Shown: positions 34,687 through 45,493 of the stretch, piece by piece
Numbering within the stretch: the first letter of the stretch is position 1
How the letters are laid out: each line of letters starts with the position of its first letter
Assembly (NCBI GenBank): GCA_030674185.1
Contig: JAPXFY010000015.1
Location: 27,798,185 to 27,862,184 of the forward strand
DNA from: Monoplex corrugatus
Lineage: Eukaryota > Mollusca > Gastropoda > Littorinimorpha > Ranellidae
Direction: 5' to 3'
DNA length: 64,000 nt
Made by a program: the position numbers and the translations under genes
The notes under the pieces: generated by a model
What the model saw: only the letters and a program-made list of their open reading frames with translations
Told to the model about the DNA's origin: nothing
Database searches by the model: none

Positions 34687-36696
34687 GGGGGTACATCTAT
34701 CGGACAAATCATGTACATTCCTGTTTCATTCAGCCAGTAACGGTATAGACTGACCTCCAATTTCTAATTGCTGGTTAAAAATAAAATTTGGAGGCACGAC
34801 AAGGTCTTTGTTGTTGTTGCTGTTGTTGTTGTTTTGTTTTGTTTTTCAGGCAAAGCTTATAGCCTACAAATTTTCCCAATCAGAATTTTATGATTTCTGA
34901 GACGGTCTCCCAGTGACAAACTTTTAGTATTCCAGACTGTGCTTCTGATTTTGGTAATCTTACTAATGTCCTACTTCAAAGAGAATAAGAATGTATATCT
35001 ATCTATTTATCTATGTATCTATCTAGCTAGCTAGCTACGTATCTCTCTCTCTCTCTCTCTCTCTGTCCTCTCTCTCTCTCTATATATATATATATAATAT
35101 AATATATATATATTATAAAGCGTATTCATCTGTAAACACGGAAGGACGAAATTTTCAGTGAAACAAATATCATCGACATATTGTTAACATGTTCGACTTT
35201 CATATTCTGAGGGATTATGTTTGTTAGCTAAAATATTTATGATTGACATTCCTTTCACGTAAGCTACATTGTTTTGTTGTAGTTCTTCGTAGCACCAAAA
35301 CATTGTTATTATTTTCAAATCACATTCTCTGCATCAGAAATCACAAGCATGTGCCAAAATGGATTCTCTTTTTTCATTTAAGATTTTCTTCATTTCTTTT
35401 ATTTCACATAGATCACGGAGATTACGTTGTAGCTCGTAAAAATATACATCTTGTTCTCTTAATTATTTGTCTATTCTTAGTGCTTGACTTTCGCGTGTAT
35501 TCAACTTGAGTTTAAATAAATTTTGAAACGAATTAAGCATCTTTACATACATCATTATCTCTTCTCTTGTTCATGATATTTCATCACCAGCTAACTGCTA
35601 TATTTTCATGCCTTTTGCTTTTTATACGAGATATCGGACGGCTTCTAATCTTAAGTGCCAAAAGCTCTACGGCGAGAACTAATGCCAGCAGCAAAAAGTG
35701 GGGGAGGAGCGGGGAAACTTGGTTTGGGGGAGGGCTCGACGTGCTTGTCTGATACCACAATAAACATCAAAGGTCTCGTATAGCCACCCACCAAGACTAC
35801 CACTACTCCGTGTAGAGTAATCAGGAACACTATCCCTGTCTGAAAATCAGGCCCACGTTCAGATACACCAATGGCATGTGACAGCTATGTGCAGGATATC
35901 GAATCAACTGATTTGGAATCGTCTTGTGCCAGTAATATCCAATTATTACGCAGTGCCCTATCTACATTTATCCTTTTATGTGGTGAAGTGTTGAATTATT
36001 CCCTTTGTTCAAATAACAGCTTTCCGTTATTAAAAACTTCTGCAAGTGACTCATTTGGTACGCATCATATACATGCCTTTTTTCATATCTTTCAGCGCAT
36101 TCCTTGTTTCTTCTCTGGTTATCATTCATTCACATAAAGCAGCCTAATTTGTTTCCAACCAAGTTAAACAATCATTTTTCTGTAGAAATATACGTGGTTA
36201 TCTTACGTCAATCGCAGCTGTTTATTGGCTGTATAACTGTTATAGTATGACAATGGCTTTTGTAATTTTTTTGTTTTCGTAATATTTTCTTATGATTAGT
36301 GATAATTTCCAGCTCTTGTCTCGTCACAAAGTCTGATAATATCTTTGTCTTGCTTCGCGGTATTTTTTTTTTCTATACAATAGAAATAGTGTTCTTTTCT
36401 TCTTCTTCTATCCTCTTGGCTGAAGCTCTTACTTGTCCTCCTCCTCTAGTGTGATCCATTTTTAATAACTCTATGGTTTATGCTTTACATTCCATAAGTC
36501 AGTAAGATATTAAAATACAATCTTTCCAATCAGCCGAGAAGGCTTGACTGTAGTCACCCCCTTGTCCACCCGTCTAGCCTCATCTCTTCTTTGGAGCAGC
36601 CCTGCTGGGTAGGTCTGAGACCTCTATGCGCTGTATCCAGAATCCAAAACAAGTGTGACTGCCCGCGTTCAAGGAAACAGCAACCAGAAAAAACAT
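34686..36696. other. Unassigned, mostly AT-rich sequence
   Basis: Includes a GTT-rich stretch at 34807-34845 and a compound CTAT, CTAG, CT and TA tract at 34995-35115. A moderately GC-rich patch at 35640-35750 holds no exon I can recognise. Confidence 0.45.
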
Positions 36697-36883
36697 GAAA
36701 AATGAATAAGAACGCGTGTTTAAAACAACAAGACAAGACCGATCACAAACAAACACACACCAGATACAAAAACTGTTGTATCTGGTGTTTGTTTGTGATC
36801 TTACGCTTGACAAAGGCCAGTTGGTCGAAAATGTTCGCCTGTCTTGTCTTGTTGTATTAAGTACGCGTTCTGATTCTTCTTTC
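36697..36883. repeat. Imperfect inverted repeat with a hammerhead-like motif in one arm
   Basis: Inner arms GATCACAAACAAACAC...CCAGATACAA (36741-36769) and the reverse complement (36776-36800) form a hairpin with a 6-base loop. Outer arms GAACGCGTGTTTAAAACAAC (from 36710) and the complement of 36841-36870 continue the pairing. The right arm has about 40 extra bases, including CTTGACAAAGGCC-AGTT-GGTCGAAAA, which resembles the core and stem II of hammerhead ribozymes carried by Penelope-like elements, with two core substitutions. No RT or GIY-YIG domain is nearby. Confidence 0.55.
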
Positions 36884-37722
36884 GTGTTGTATCCAGAGAT
36901 CCACACAGCCCGATGGACAAATAACCCAGACACGACAGGACGACTGTGGATCTGTCAGTTCTCCTGCAACACACATTGGCACAGCTACGGACAGAATAAC
37001 CGCTGAACCCTATCGCGAGCTGTTGTGACATCACTGACCAGCTGACCACTTGGCTCACCAACCAGGACCCTGAGACTGAATTATGGTTGACTGACCATAA
37101 TGTCTGCCTGTATTACATGTATGTCAATACTATTTTCCAATACACAAGCCTACAGAAAATGAAGAAGGAAAAAACTGGGTGTCGCTGCAATAAATGCTAG
37201 AAGCTTACAAAACAATTAAACAAAGTCATTATTAAATGAAACTGATTTTGTTCGTGGTCCAAGCTACAGGCGGCCAAACAATAGCTATATGAAAATGAGG
37301 AGTTCGTACAGAAAATGCATAAACTGTTGGACACTTTCTCTGTGAATCTAATGAACCGAGTAAGATTGATAACTGGAACTGTGTGAAATGGAAATACAAG
37401 TCCTGACGGTTTAGACGAGCAAGACGTTGTCACCAGCAAATACAAATGCAATACACCAAAACCTGGTCACAGCTCAATACCATGTTTATCATCATCGGCA
37501 AAAAACTGTGCTCTTCTGGACGTGAAAAAGAAAGACATCAATGGTCTCAGTAAGCAGTCTTGATTTGTCTGCCGTTGTCTCTGTTCTTGCTGCCGTAGCT
37601 AAAGATCTGCTTTCCTTCCTTAAAACAATGTTTTTGTCTGTACAATGCACATGTCTGATGCATAATGTGGTGGGCTCTTATTCTTAACGCATTCTGTTAC
37701 TGATGACGTTGCCTGTCTGACA
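36884..37722. other. Unassigned sequence
   Basis: No repeat partner within the window and no convincing exon. Confidence 0.4.
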
Positions 37723-37751
37723 CGAGAGAGAGAGAGAGAGAGGGAGGGAGG

Positions 37752-37828
<77 letters not shown>

Positions 37829-37829
37829 A
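37723..37829. repeat. (GA)n microsatellite
   Basis: GA repeats with a GGGA-rich segment near 37741-37757. Confidence 0.95.
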
Positions 37830-38364
37830 CTGAACAATTACTGTACCAGATTTACGGTCGCGATGTGGCCTAGATGTCAGTCATCGGTCTATTTTGTGAT
37901 TTGCTTTGTTTTGTTTCCTTTCAGTTTGCGTGTTTGTTACTTTGTTTGTTTTTGAGCTGAACGTATTTCTCTGTCATGGTCGCTACTCCTGTAACTATTA
38001 AATTAACGTATTGACTACTATTACTATTACTATTACTACGTCGTACTACAATCACCATTTTTGTTACTTTAGTTACTAACTACTGTTATTACTACCACTC
38101 GTATTACAGCTACTTCTACTATTTCGACCAACAACCATCAATCTTTCACCATTTCTTCTAACTACTACAACTGCTGCTAACTACTACTACAACTACTACT
38201 ACCATCGCCATATACTCACCATGGTCTGTGGTATGCGGCTTGCTCCATTTAAAGTATGAATCTGCAACAACACAAAACAGGTCCAGTTGTAGACATGCGC
38301 TTCCATGGGAAACGGGAAGACAATATGAACTGAAAACACATACACACTCGATCTCGAAGCCGCG
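37830..38364. other. Unassigned sequence with ACT/CTA tracts
   Basis: Loose TACTAT/CTACTA repeats at 38015-38045 and 38160-38205. No gene evidence. Confidence 0.4.
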
Positions 38365-38478
38365 CACACATGCACACGCACATGCACACACACACCATGC
38401 ATAAACACGCACAAAAATACGCATATACAAACACACCATGCGCGCGCGCGCGCACACACACACACGCACACGCACGCA

Positions 38479-38545
<67 letters not shown>
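38365..38545. repeat. AC array with a CG core
   Basis: Degenerate ACAC sequence, then GCGCGCGCGCGCGC at 38440-38453 and nearly pure AC from 38483. Confidence 0.95.
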
Positions 38546-38549
<4 letters not shown>

Positions 38550-39112
38550 ATGGACATATAAACAAGGGAAACAAATTCAGTGAAGAGAATTCAACAGCTA
38601 TTCTAACACTGTCAGTTTTACTAATGTTGTACCAACAAAACAGTAAAGTACTATGAGGGACCACACAGAGACTTAGTTATCGAGAACGGGCGACAGGAAA
38701 TGATGACACAGTATAATGGATATTGAAACATAAAGTCACACGCAAAATCCAAGAAGGAAAACATGAAGCGACACGGACATACCGACACAACACGACACAG
38801 ACAGAGAATATCTATCTATCTATATAATTATGTATTACAGGAAGGGAGATGGAATTCACGACCTGCAAGTCAAAAGTTCGTTACGCAACTAACACACAGT
38901 CACTGTACTATGTTTATGCTCACAGCTGTTCAAAAACACAGAGACATCTACCAGACCAGCTGGCAGATTGATCAGCACAATGGATAATTGACTGGGAGAT
39001 CGTCAGTCCAAACAAGTGGTGTGGGGTTTAAGTGTTTATCACTTCAAGGATAACTAAACAGGGGCAGAGAGACAATGACCTCGGAGAACCCACAAACAAT
39101 GAGATGGGGCGG
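38546..39112. other. Unassigned sequence
   Basis: Short CTAT repeat near 38810-38825. Nothing else recognised. Confidence 0.4.
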
Positions 39113-39183
39113 AGAGAGAGAGAGAGAAAGGGAGTGAGTGAGAGAGAGAGAGAGAGTGAGAGTGTGTGAGAAGAGAGAGAGTG

Positions 39184-39246
<63 letters not shown>
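39113..39246. repeat. (GA)n microsatellite
   Basis: GA with GTGA interruptions on the left and pure GA on the right. Confidence 0.95.
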
Positions 39247-39249
<3 letters not shown>

Positions 39250-39616
39250 CAGTGTGACAGACGAACATACATAGAAGAACAAAGACCTTTTTTCTTCAAT
39301 ATTCTTTCCATACGGACCTCCGACACAAACTCTCCAACACCCACAAAATTGAATCAGTCTTTTTGCTCCGTCAGACTCTGATAGGTAAAGGATTCCCCAT
39401 GATCCTGAAGTCGCACAGGAATGAAGAGGTAGAAATTTCCTCTATCTTTTTTATTGAAGAAAAGACGTTTAACAAGTGCGTTGAATTCTATATATCTTGG
39501 GCCCTTGGCCTTCCTCAGTGTAAAATGATCCTATTGACATCGTTGAACACAGTTGTTGCTTTATTTTTCCCACTTTTTCTAATTGATTGCATGCAGCCAC
39601 ATGACATAAGGATTTA

Positions 39617-39862
39617 AACACACACACACACATGCGCGCGCGCGCACACACACACACACACACACATACACAACACACACACGAACTTTGGCATCCAATC
39701 GTACACAAATACAAGTGCATTTTCATATCAATCTTAGGACACCAGTTTAAAAATCCACTGACCCTAGTTCTCTCCACTAGAAAAAGAAAAGCAGACGGAC
39801 TATAATACCTAAAATGTTGAGGAAACACTAACACAGAAATATACTAAATTGTGTGTTTCTAT

Positions 39863-39920
<58 letters not shown>

Positions 39921-39927
39921 CACACAT
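39617..39927. repeat. Two AC arrays flanking a short unique segment
   Basis: AC with GCGCGCGCGC core at 39617-39683 and pure AC at 39864-39927. The segments after each array share CATTTTCATATCAATCTTAG, GACAC(C/T)AGTTT and CTCTC-ACTA, so 39719-39780 and 39940-40005 are a tandem duplication that includes the microsatellite. Confidence 0.8.
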
Positions 39928-40064
39928 GAGGACAAATAAACCTGCATTTTCATATCAATCTTAGGACACTAGTTTGAAACCCTACAGATGCCAGGTCTCT
40001 CACTATGAAGAAGATGGGGGGCGGGGGGGCGGAAGGGACGACAAAACTAGATTCTTTCTTTCTT

Positions 40065-40608
40065 TTATTGTTGTTTAAAGCCCAGCCGACTGCGCAGAGC
40101 CATATCAGAGCTATAACCGCTTCAAAACACACAAAACTTCAACAGCGAAAAAAAAGAAAAGAAAATTAAGTACACGTATCAATACATTCGCGCATATAAT
40201 CTAAGGACATGCCCCCGGCGTAGGACCATTCCGTCCGATTTATCGCACAAGGGAGATTTAAAAAACACACCTGAATACATATATAAGCATACATAAGGAC
40301 ACCAAAACATATATAAAAACAGGCATAAATTACCTAAAATTGCTTCCGCATATCTCACCTCCTTAGAGCCAAAAATGCACTTAATACATGTACCCATTAT
40401 CAATCTGAAGAAAAAGCACGTTAAGACTTTATCGAAAAAATACAGGTGAATGGACCAGTAAGGCAGAAAATAAGTAGAAATGACAGAAAGCAAGGCAACA
40501 AGGCAGAAACAAAGAGTGTGACATAAAAGAAGAAATTTCTAGCACAGAATGTCCAGAAGGTGGGGATACTATTTATACTGAAAGAGCCCCCGGCATCCCA
40601 ACGGGGGA
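40065..40608 (-). mobile_element. SINE-C copy 3, most complete
   Basis: Runs on the minus strand from GGGATGCCGGGGGCTC (near 40608) to GGCTGGGCTTTAAACAACAA, followed by an AATAAA-like and A/G-rich end at 40045-40070. About 35 bases inside the 5' end is TATAAATAG (40569-40577 on the complementary strand), also present in copy 4. Neither A/B-box promoter nor open frame is evident. Length of about 540 is long for a SINE; it might be the 3' end of an unknown LINE. Confidence 0.65.
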
Positions 40609-40894
40609 GACAAAACTAGATGAGCATAATAAATACTACAATGCTAAAGAAACGACAACAATGGGTTATCATAAAATAACTATCTCAATGCACTTTGCTC
40701 CCCTATGGCTTCAGGTTTATAGCACAATCTTTATCTTCATCCCCTGTGACAGGAAATACACACAACAAAATGACATCGCCCAAACAGCTGACGTCAAACA
40801 GTGGAAAGGGATCTGCTGATGGGGAAAACAGGACGGGGTGACGCAGTAAGCATGACTAATAACCGCGCACGCTGAACCAGTGGACTGCCCACCA

Positions 40895-40975
40895 CGTCCT
40901 CAGGACTCCGCGGGAACTTGTATCAAGTGTAAACGGTTCTTAACCACTAAACCACGCCACTCGACGCGTCAAAGC
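40895..40975 (-). mobile_element. tRNA-like SINE head
   Basis: The minus strand reads GTGGTTTAGTGGTTAAGAAC, with a perfect A-box TGGTTTAGTGG at 40944-40954. A B-box candidate AGTTCCCGCGGAGTCC is degenerate. Too decayed and lacking an acceptor stem for an intact tRNA gene; a SINE head is more likely. Confidence 0.45.
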
Positions 40976-41354
40976 CAAGCAACAGGTCTTCACCCCGCGT
41001 GCGAGTACCCCGACCTGCTATTGATATTGACAAGAGCAAGCAGATCAATACGTCATGCCGACAGGGATCAATACAGATCACTGTGTAACGACAGGCGACG
41101 AAAAGCGAGCTAGCTTCATCACCACTACAACAATTACAACAACACAGGTGCAGGCCACTGATGGCGGTGTGGATGTGTGTCAAGTGCACGGCCTGTCACC
41201 TACTTTTTCCCCACGCCCTTTCTCTGTCTCCCAACCTTCATTCTTTCAGAACATCACTGTTCAGGAAGCTGGCGAACAGCATGAAGGAGCCAAAGATTTT
41301 TCTTGGACTGTATCATGGGATGCAACTGTGGGGAGATGTCTGTAAAACTTAGGA

Positions 41355-41625
41355 ATGAGCTTTTATGGCTGGTTGGCGTAAATGGTAAAGCTTCCACCTT
41401 CCAGTGTGCCCGTACAGGTTTACATGAGCTCGACACTACCCGAAAAATAACTATGCGTGCGGCCCCCAACCCAGCCAGCCATCAAGGAATGAGTACCCAC
41501 CCCTCTCCTCGGTTGGAGAAAGTAAAGCAGTGAGGAGATAAGCAATGCCCTTACGATGACGGGTGTGAGAAAAGTTGAAGTCTCTTTCACCTCACTCCCC
41601 TATGACCCCAGCCATGTAATCAATC
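41355..41625 (+). mobile_element. SINE-B copy 2
   Basis: Begins with a tRNA-like block (TGGCGTAAATGGTAAAGC, an A-box-like sequence at about 41373-41390), then GAATGAGTACCCACCCC, GGTTGGAGAAAGTAAAGCAG, GGAGATAAGCAATGCCC and GTTGAAGTCTCTTTCACCTC. The order matches copies at 3738 and 59040. Confidence 0.6.
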
Positions 41626-41779
41626 ATAGATAACACCATATAGTTTTCTGGGGTGCATATACTGGCTATTTCGGTGTCTCCATAAGCCACTAAACCGCAG
41701 CATTAAGCGATAAGGCATACAGGATCCTGAACACACATACCTGATGTTCAGCGAGCGTATACGCACAAAGGGCGTTCAG

Positions 41780-42628
41780 ACGCCAAAAGAGTCTGTATAG
41801 AATAATGATCAGCAGGGACATGGGAATAAATCCCTGTCCTACGCACCAGGGTCGCCAGAAATACGGTTCTGTATAGAATAATGATCAGCAGGGACATGGG
41901 AATAAATCCCTGTCCTAAGCACCAGGCGCCAAAAGGTCTGTATAGAATAATGATCAGCAGGGACATGGGAATAAATCCCTGTCCTAGCACCAGACGCCAA
42001 AAGGTCTGTATAATAAGAATCTCAATTGATATAAGCAGCAGGGACATGGGAATAAATCCCTGTCCTAAGCACCAGACGCCAAAAGGTCTGTATAGAATCA
42101 TGATCAGCAGGGACATGGGAATAAATCCCTGTCCTAAGCACCAGGCGCCAAAAGGTCTGTATAGAATAATGATCAGCAGGGACATGGGAATAAATCCCTG
42201 TCCTAAGCACCAGACGCCAAAAGGTCTGTATAGAATCATGATCAGCAGGGACATGGGAATAAATCCCTGTCCTAAGCACCAGACGCCAAAAGGTCTGTAT
42301 AGAATCATGATCAGCAGGGACATGGGAATAAATCCTTGTCCTAAGCACCAGACGCCAAAAGGTCTGTATAGAATCATGATCAGCAGGGACATGGGAATAA
42401 ATCCCTGTCCTAAGCACCAGACGCCAAAAGGTCTGTATAGAATCATGATCAGCAGGGACATGGGAATAAATCCCTGCCTACGCACCAGACGCCAAAAGGT
42501 CTGTATAGAATATGATCAGCAGGGACATGGGAATAAATCCCTGTCCTAGCACCAGACGCCAAAAGGTCTGTATAGAATAATGATCAGCAGGGACATGGGA
42601 ATAAATCCCTGTCCTACGCACCAGGCGC
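41780..42628. repeat. 69-bp minisatellite, about twelve units
   Basis: Unit: CAGACGCCAAAAGGTCTGTA, TAGAATCATGATCAGCAGGG, ACATGGGAATAAATCCCTGT, CCTAAGCAC. Measured spacing between CAG(A/G)CGCC sites is exactly 69 bases in the centre; outer units have single-base losses and one has a 20-base insertion near 42015. CAGGGA and TCCCTG within each unit can pair across a 12-base loop. Because 69 is 3 x 23, long frames stay open on both strands (245 and 222 codons of 23-residue repeats); no start context or splice evidence supports a gene. Confidence 0.95.
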
Positions 42629-42683
42629 CGCAAAGACAAGGCCCGAACTCAGGACGTCCTAACCGCCTGGCTATGGCATCCAT
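42629..42683 (-). mobile_element. tRNA-like sequence at the edge of the 69-bp array
   Basis: The minus strand reads CATAGCCAGGCGGTTAGGAC, then GTCCTGAGTTCGGGCC. TAGCCAGGCGGTTAG is A-box-like and GAGTTCGGGCC B-box-like, but they are closer than in a tRNA, so the anticodon arm is largely deleted. Likely a truncated SINE head. Confidence 0.4.
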
Positions 42684-42684
42684 A

Positions 42685-42705
42685 GGGTGAGGGTGAGGGT
42701 GAGGG
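42685..42705 (+). other. G-quadruplex motif
   Basis: Four GGG tracts separated by TGA loops, a canonical G3N3 quadruplex pattern. Confidence 0.7.
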
Positions 42706-42789
42706 TGATGGTGTGAACGGGTTAATAACTAATCAAATAGTGGCGGGTGCTGGCACAGACACAGCGTGCGAAAATGTTAAAACTACAGG

Positions 42790-42893
42790 AACAAAAAAAG
42801 AAAGCAAGAAAGCAAGAAAGAAAGAAAGAAAGAAAAAAAACAAACAAACAACGATCGGCTACTGGTATCGATTATATTTGCACGGGATTAAAA

Positions 42894-42962
<69 letters not shown>

Positions 42963-43280
42963 CACACACACACACACGCACACACACACACATACACACA
43001 CGCGCGCGCGCGCACACATACACACACACGTCTTGTCTGAATACACATTTACAGGGAGGCGCGCACGGACACGCGCACGTAAGCACACAAAGATGCACCT
43101 CTGTCGCTCTCACCCACCACCCCTATATCACACATACGAACAAAACACACAAAGACACACATACAAAGACACATGCGCACGCACACACACACACACACGC
43201 ACAAACACACACGCAGGCATGCACGCACGCACACACACACGTACGTACGCGCGCGCACACACACACCCACTACACACGCA
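42790..43280. repeat. (AAAG)n, CT and AC arrays
   Basis: AAAG repeats at 42797-42836, CT at 42896-42916, AC with CG cores at 42917-43030, and further AC/GC-rich degenerate repeat at 43140-43280. His-Thr frames arise from it. Confidence 0.9.
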
Positions 43281-43850
43281 CATGTATCGACAGGTCTGCC
43301 AATACTAGCAAAAACACTCAAAGTTGTCACATCAAAAGTTCTCGGAAATATGGAGTCTGTTGCAGAACAACAGAAATTGTTGTCTAGAAACAACAGACAC
43401 ACAGAAGCAGCCATTTGCAAACGTACTGTACTGTTGCAGGTAACGTCTTATTGCACAAAACAAGGCGAAATGTCCAGGAAATAAGCAAACACGCGATCAA
43501 ATGATCCTGGCTTTTTTTTGTTTTTAATTTGTGGCTACATCCACCTCAGAAAAGTTCAAATCATTCAAAATTCGTTGCATAAAAACGAAAACTTCCATCT
43601 GTGTGTGAAATATATACCTTCAGCTTTACAAATGTTTTCGGGATATTAGAAAAAAGAAAAAAACTTTTTTTTTTCTGAACGTCTGGCTTGGCATGGCTCG
43701 TGAGATTGTTTGAATGTTAATTAGAATCAACCCAGAATAAACTTAAGTGTCATGGAAACCAACACGGGTCATAACACACTAGTATAAACAAAACAAACAA
43801 ATGAAAATAACATTTAAAGCAAAACAAAGAAAAAACATATATGTCTATGT
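43281..43850. other. Unassigned sequence
   Basis: No recognised feature. Confidence 0.4.
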
Positions 43851-43870
43851 GTTGCGCGCGCGCGTGTGTA

Positions 43871-43916
<46 letters not shown>

Positions 43917-43966
43917 TGTGTGTGTGTGTGTGTATATATTGTGTGTGTGTGTGTGTGTGTGTAGTG

Positions 43967-44030
<64 letters not shown>
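43851..44030. repeat. GT array with a CG start
   Basis: GCGCGCGCGCG at 43854-43864 followed by GT with TATG and TATATATTG interruptions. Confidence 0.95.
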
Positions 44031-44031
<1 letters not shown>

Positions 44032-44076
44032 GTGAGCAACAAAACGTGCGTCCTAACAATCACGCACTTTATTTCA

Positions 44077-44455
44077 TTTTTTTTTTTATGTGCGTTCCGA
44101 TCTGTCTCGGATGTATGTATGACCTTTGTTTCACCCGCAATGTGCAGGCGATCCATTTCAGCACAGTGTGAATACTTCGTTCAGACTGGGCATGCGTACA
44201 TGTACTGGTGGTTTTCATGTTTCTACAATCCACACAGACACTGACATGACTCAGGATTTTTACCGCGCATATTTTGATGATCTCCATGTACATTCACACA
44301 CACAACAAAAAGGTCTAGGCACTGGTAGGCCTGTTCATATGTTGACCTGGGAGATGAGGAAATGTCTCCACCATTTACAACGAGGCAACAGCTACCCAAG
44401 CAGGATCAAACCCGGCACCTTCCGAACGTAAGTCCGACGTTTACTCACCATTTTT
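44077..44455 (-). mobile_element. SINE-A copy 2
   Basis: Minus strand: head with B box GGTTTGATCC (44403-44412), then CATTTCCTCATCTCCCAGGT, CAGTGCCTAGACC, GGTAAAAATCCTGAGTCATG, and a terminal TCATACATACATCCGAGACA followed by a run of eleven A at 44079-44089. The A-rich end and full body make this the most complete SINE-A in the window, about 375 bases. Confidence 0.72.
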
Positions 44456-45408
44456 TAAAGTACAAAAAATGATATAGTATTATATACTATTTTAGTCCCG
44501 TTTCACACAAAAAGATAGTAATATATTTACTTATCTGTATCCTAACTTTCATCAGAACAACTGCAGGTCCGAAACGCCCACCATAGTGGAGGTGCGGCCA
44601 CACATTTCTCCAATGCGGTGTTTTGTTACAATGGTGAGGTGCGCTGTAAGACACCGAGCTTCCGATGGCGACATATCAATAAACACTGTGTAAAAAGGCC
44701 ATAATTGACCACCAACACCAACACCACCAACAACTACAACTACAACAACAAAATGGCGGTGACTTAGACTAACAATTCAACAACAATCAAAGATCAGATT
44801 ACTCAATGCTGTACTGACAAACTGGGACCAACACAGCGTAGACTATGGTTGGATTTTTCCGATTTTTCGTTTTCTGCTCGCGAACAACGTTTTACTCAAC
44901 ATAGCGAACAACTGCTATATATAGCGCTTGATGAACCAATGCATTTGTAGTTCTGTTTAAATCGTTAATATCGAAAATTTACTCAGGAAGATGCCCTTTC
45001 CTGTGCCCTTGAATAAATATATCTTTTAGTCGCCATCTTAAAATGTCGACCACCGCCTTGACAACACTGACTACTAATTGTACATATTTCTTTCCTTTGG
45101 AAAACGCGCCAGTTGAGCACCGTACCAGACAAACAGATAGTTGAGATATCCAGGTAAAGACTATAACTGGACTGACTGGGACGTCCACAATGACATGGAA
45201 TTACAGAAAGCGGGTCCAGCAACAGATTTCGTTGCTTAAATTTAATTTGATCCAGTACCCACACAAGTGATTTAAGTACTGGGTCGTATGACGTTATCAT
45301 ATTATCTAGGCTCCACGCGCCTTGGTTATCACACACCGTTAAAAATATAACTCCGTTTTTGGACGTTTTTGATGAAGACCTAGTCATAAAAATCGAAAAA
45401 CCTTTGTT

Positions 45409-45411
<3 letters not shown>
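44456..45411. other. Unassigned sequence
   Basis: Includes CAA/CAC trinucleotide-rich sequence at 44713-44755. Contains the unidentified frame at 44983-45387. Confidence 0.4.
44983..45387 (-). other. Unidentified 134-codon open frame
   Basis: One of the longest frames not made of simple repeats or transposon domains. It has ordinary composition (no low complexity) and several Cys and Trp, but I recognise no domain, and no splice or promoter evidence was found. A chance frame or unknown repeat ORF is more likely than a host gene. Confidence 0.12.

Positions 45412-45491
<80 letters not shown>
45412..45491. repeat. (GA)n microsatellite at a LINE 3' end
   Basis: About 78 bases of pure GA. The CR1-like LINE tail begins immediately at its right. 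Confidence 0.95.

Positions 45492-45493
<2 letters not shown>

Noticed and set aside
41748..42549. 245- and 222-codon frames as 23-residue repeat proteins
   Set aside because: Both strands are open only because the 69-bp unit is a multiple of three; outer units shift frame.
42685..42711. Telomeric repeat
   Set aside because: The unit is GGGTGA in only four copies, not TTAGGG, and lies among dispersed repeats.
44560..44600. Second hammerhead-like motif (ATCAGAACAACTGCAGGTCC then GAAACG)
   Set aside because: GAAACG fits, but no paired stem II precedes it and there is no proper CTGANGA strand.
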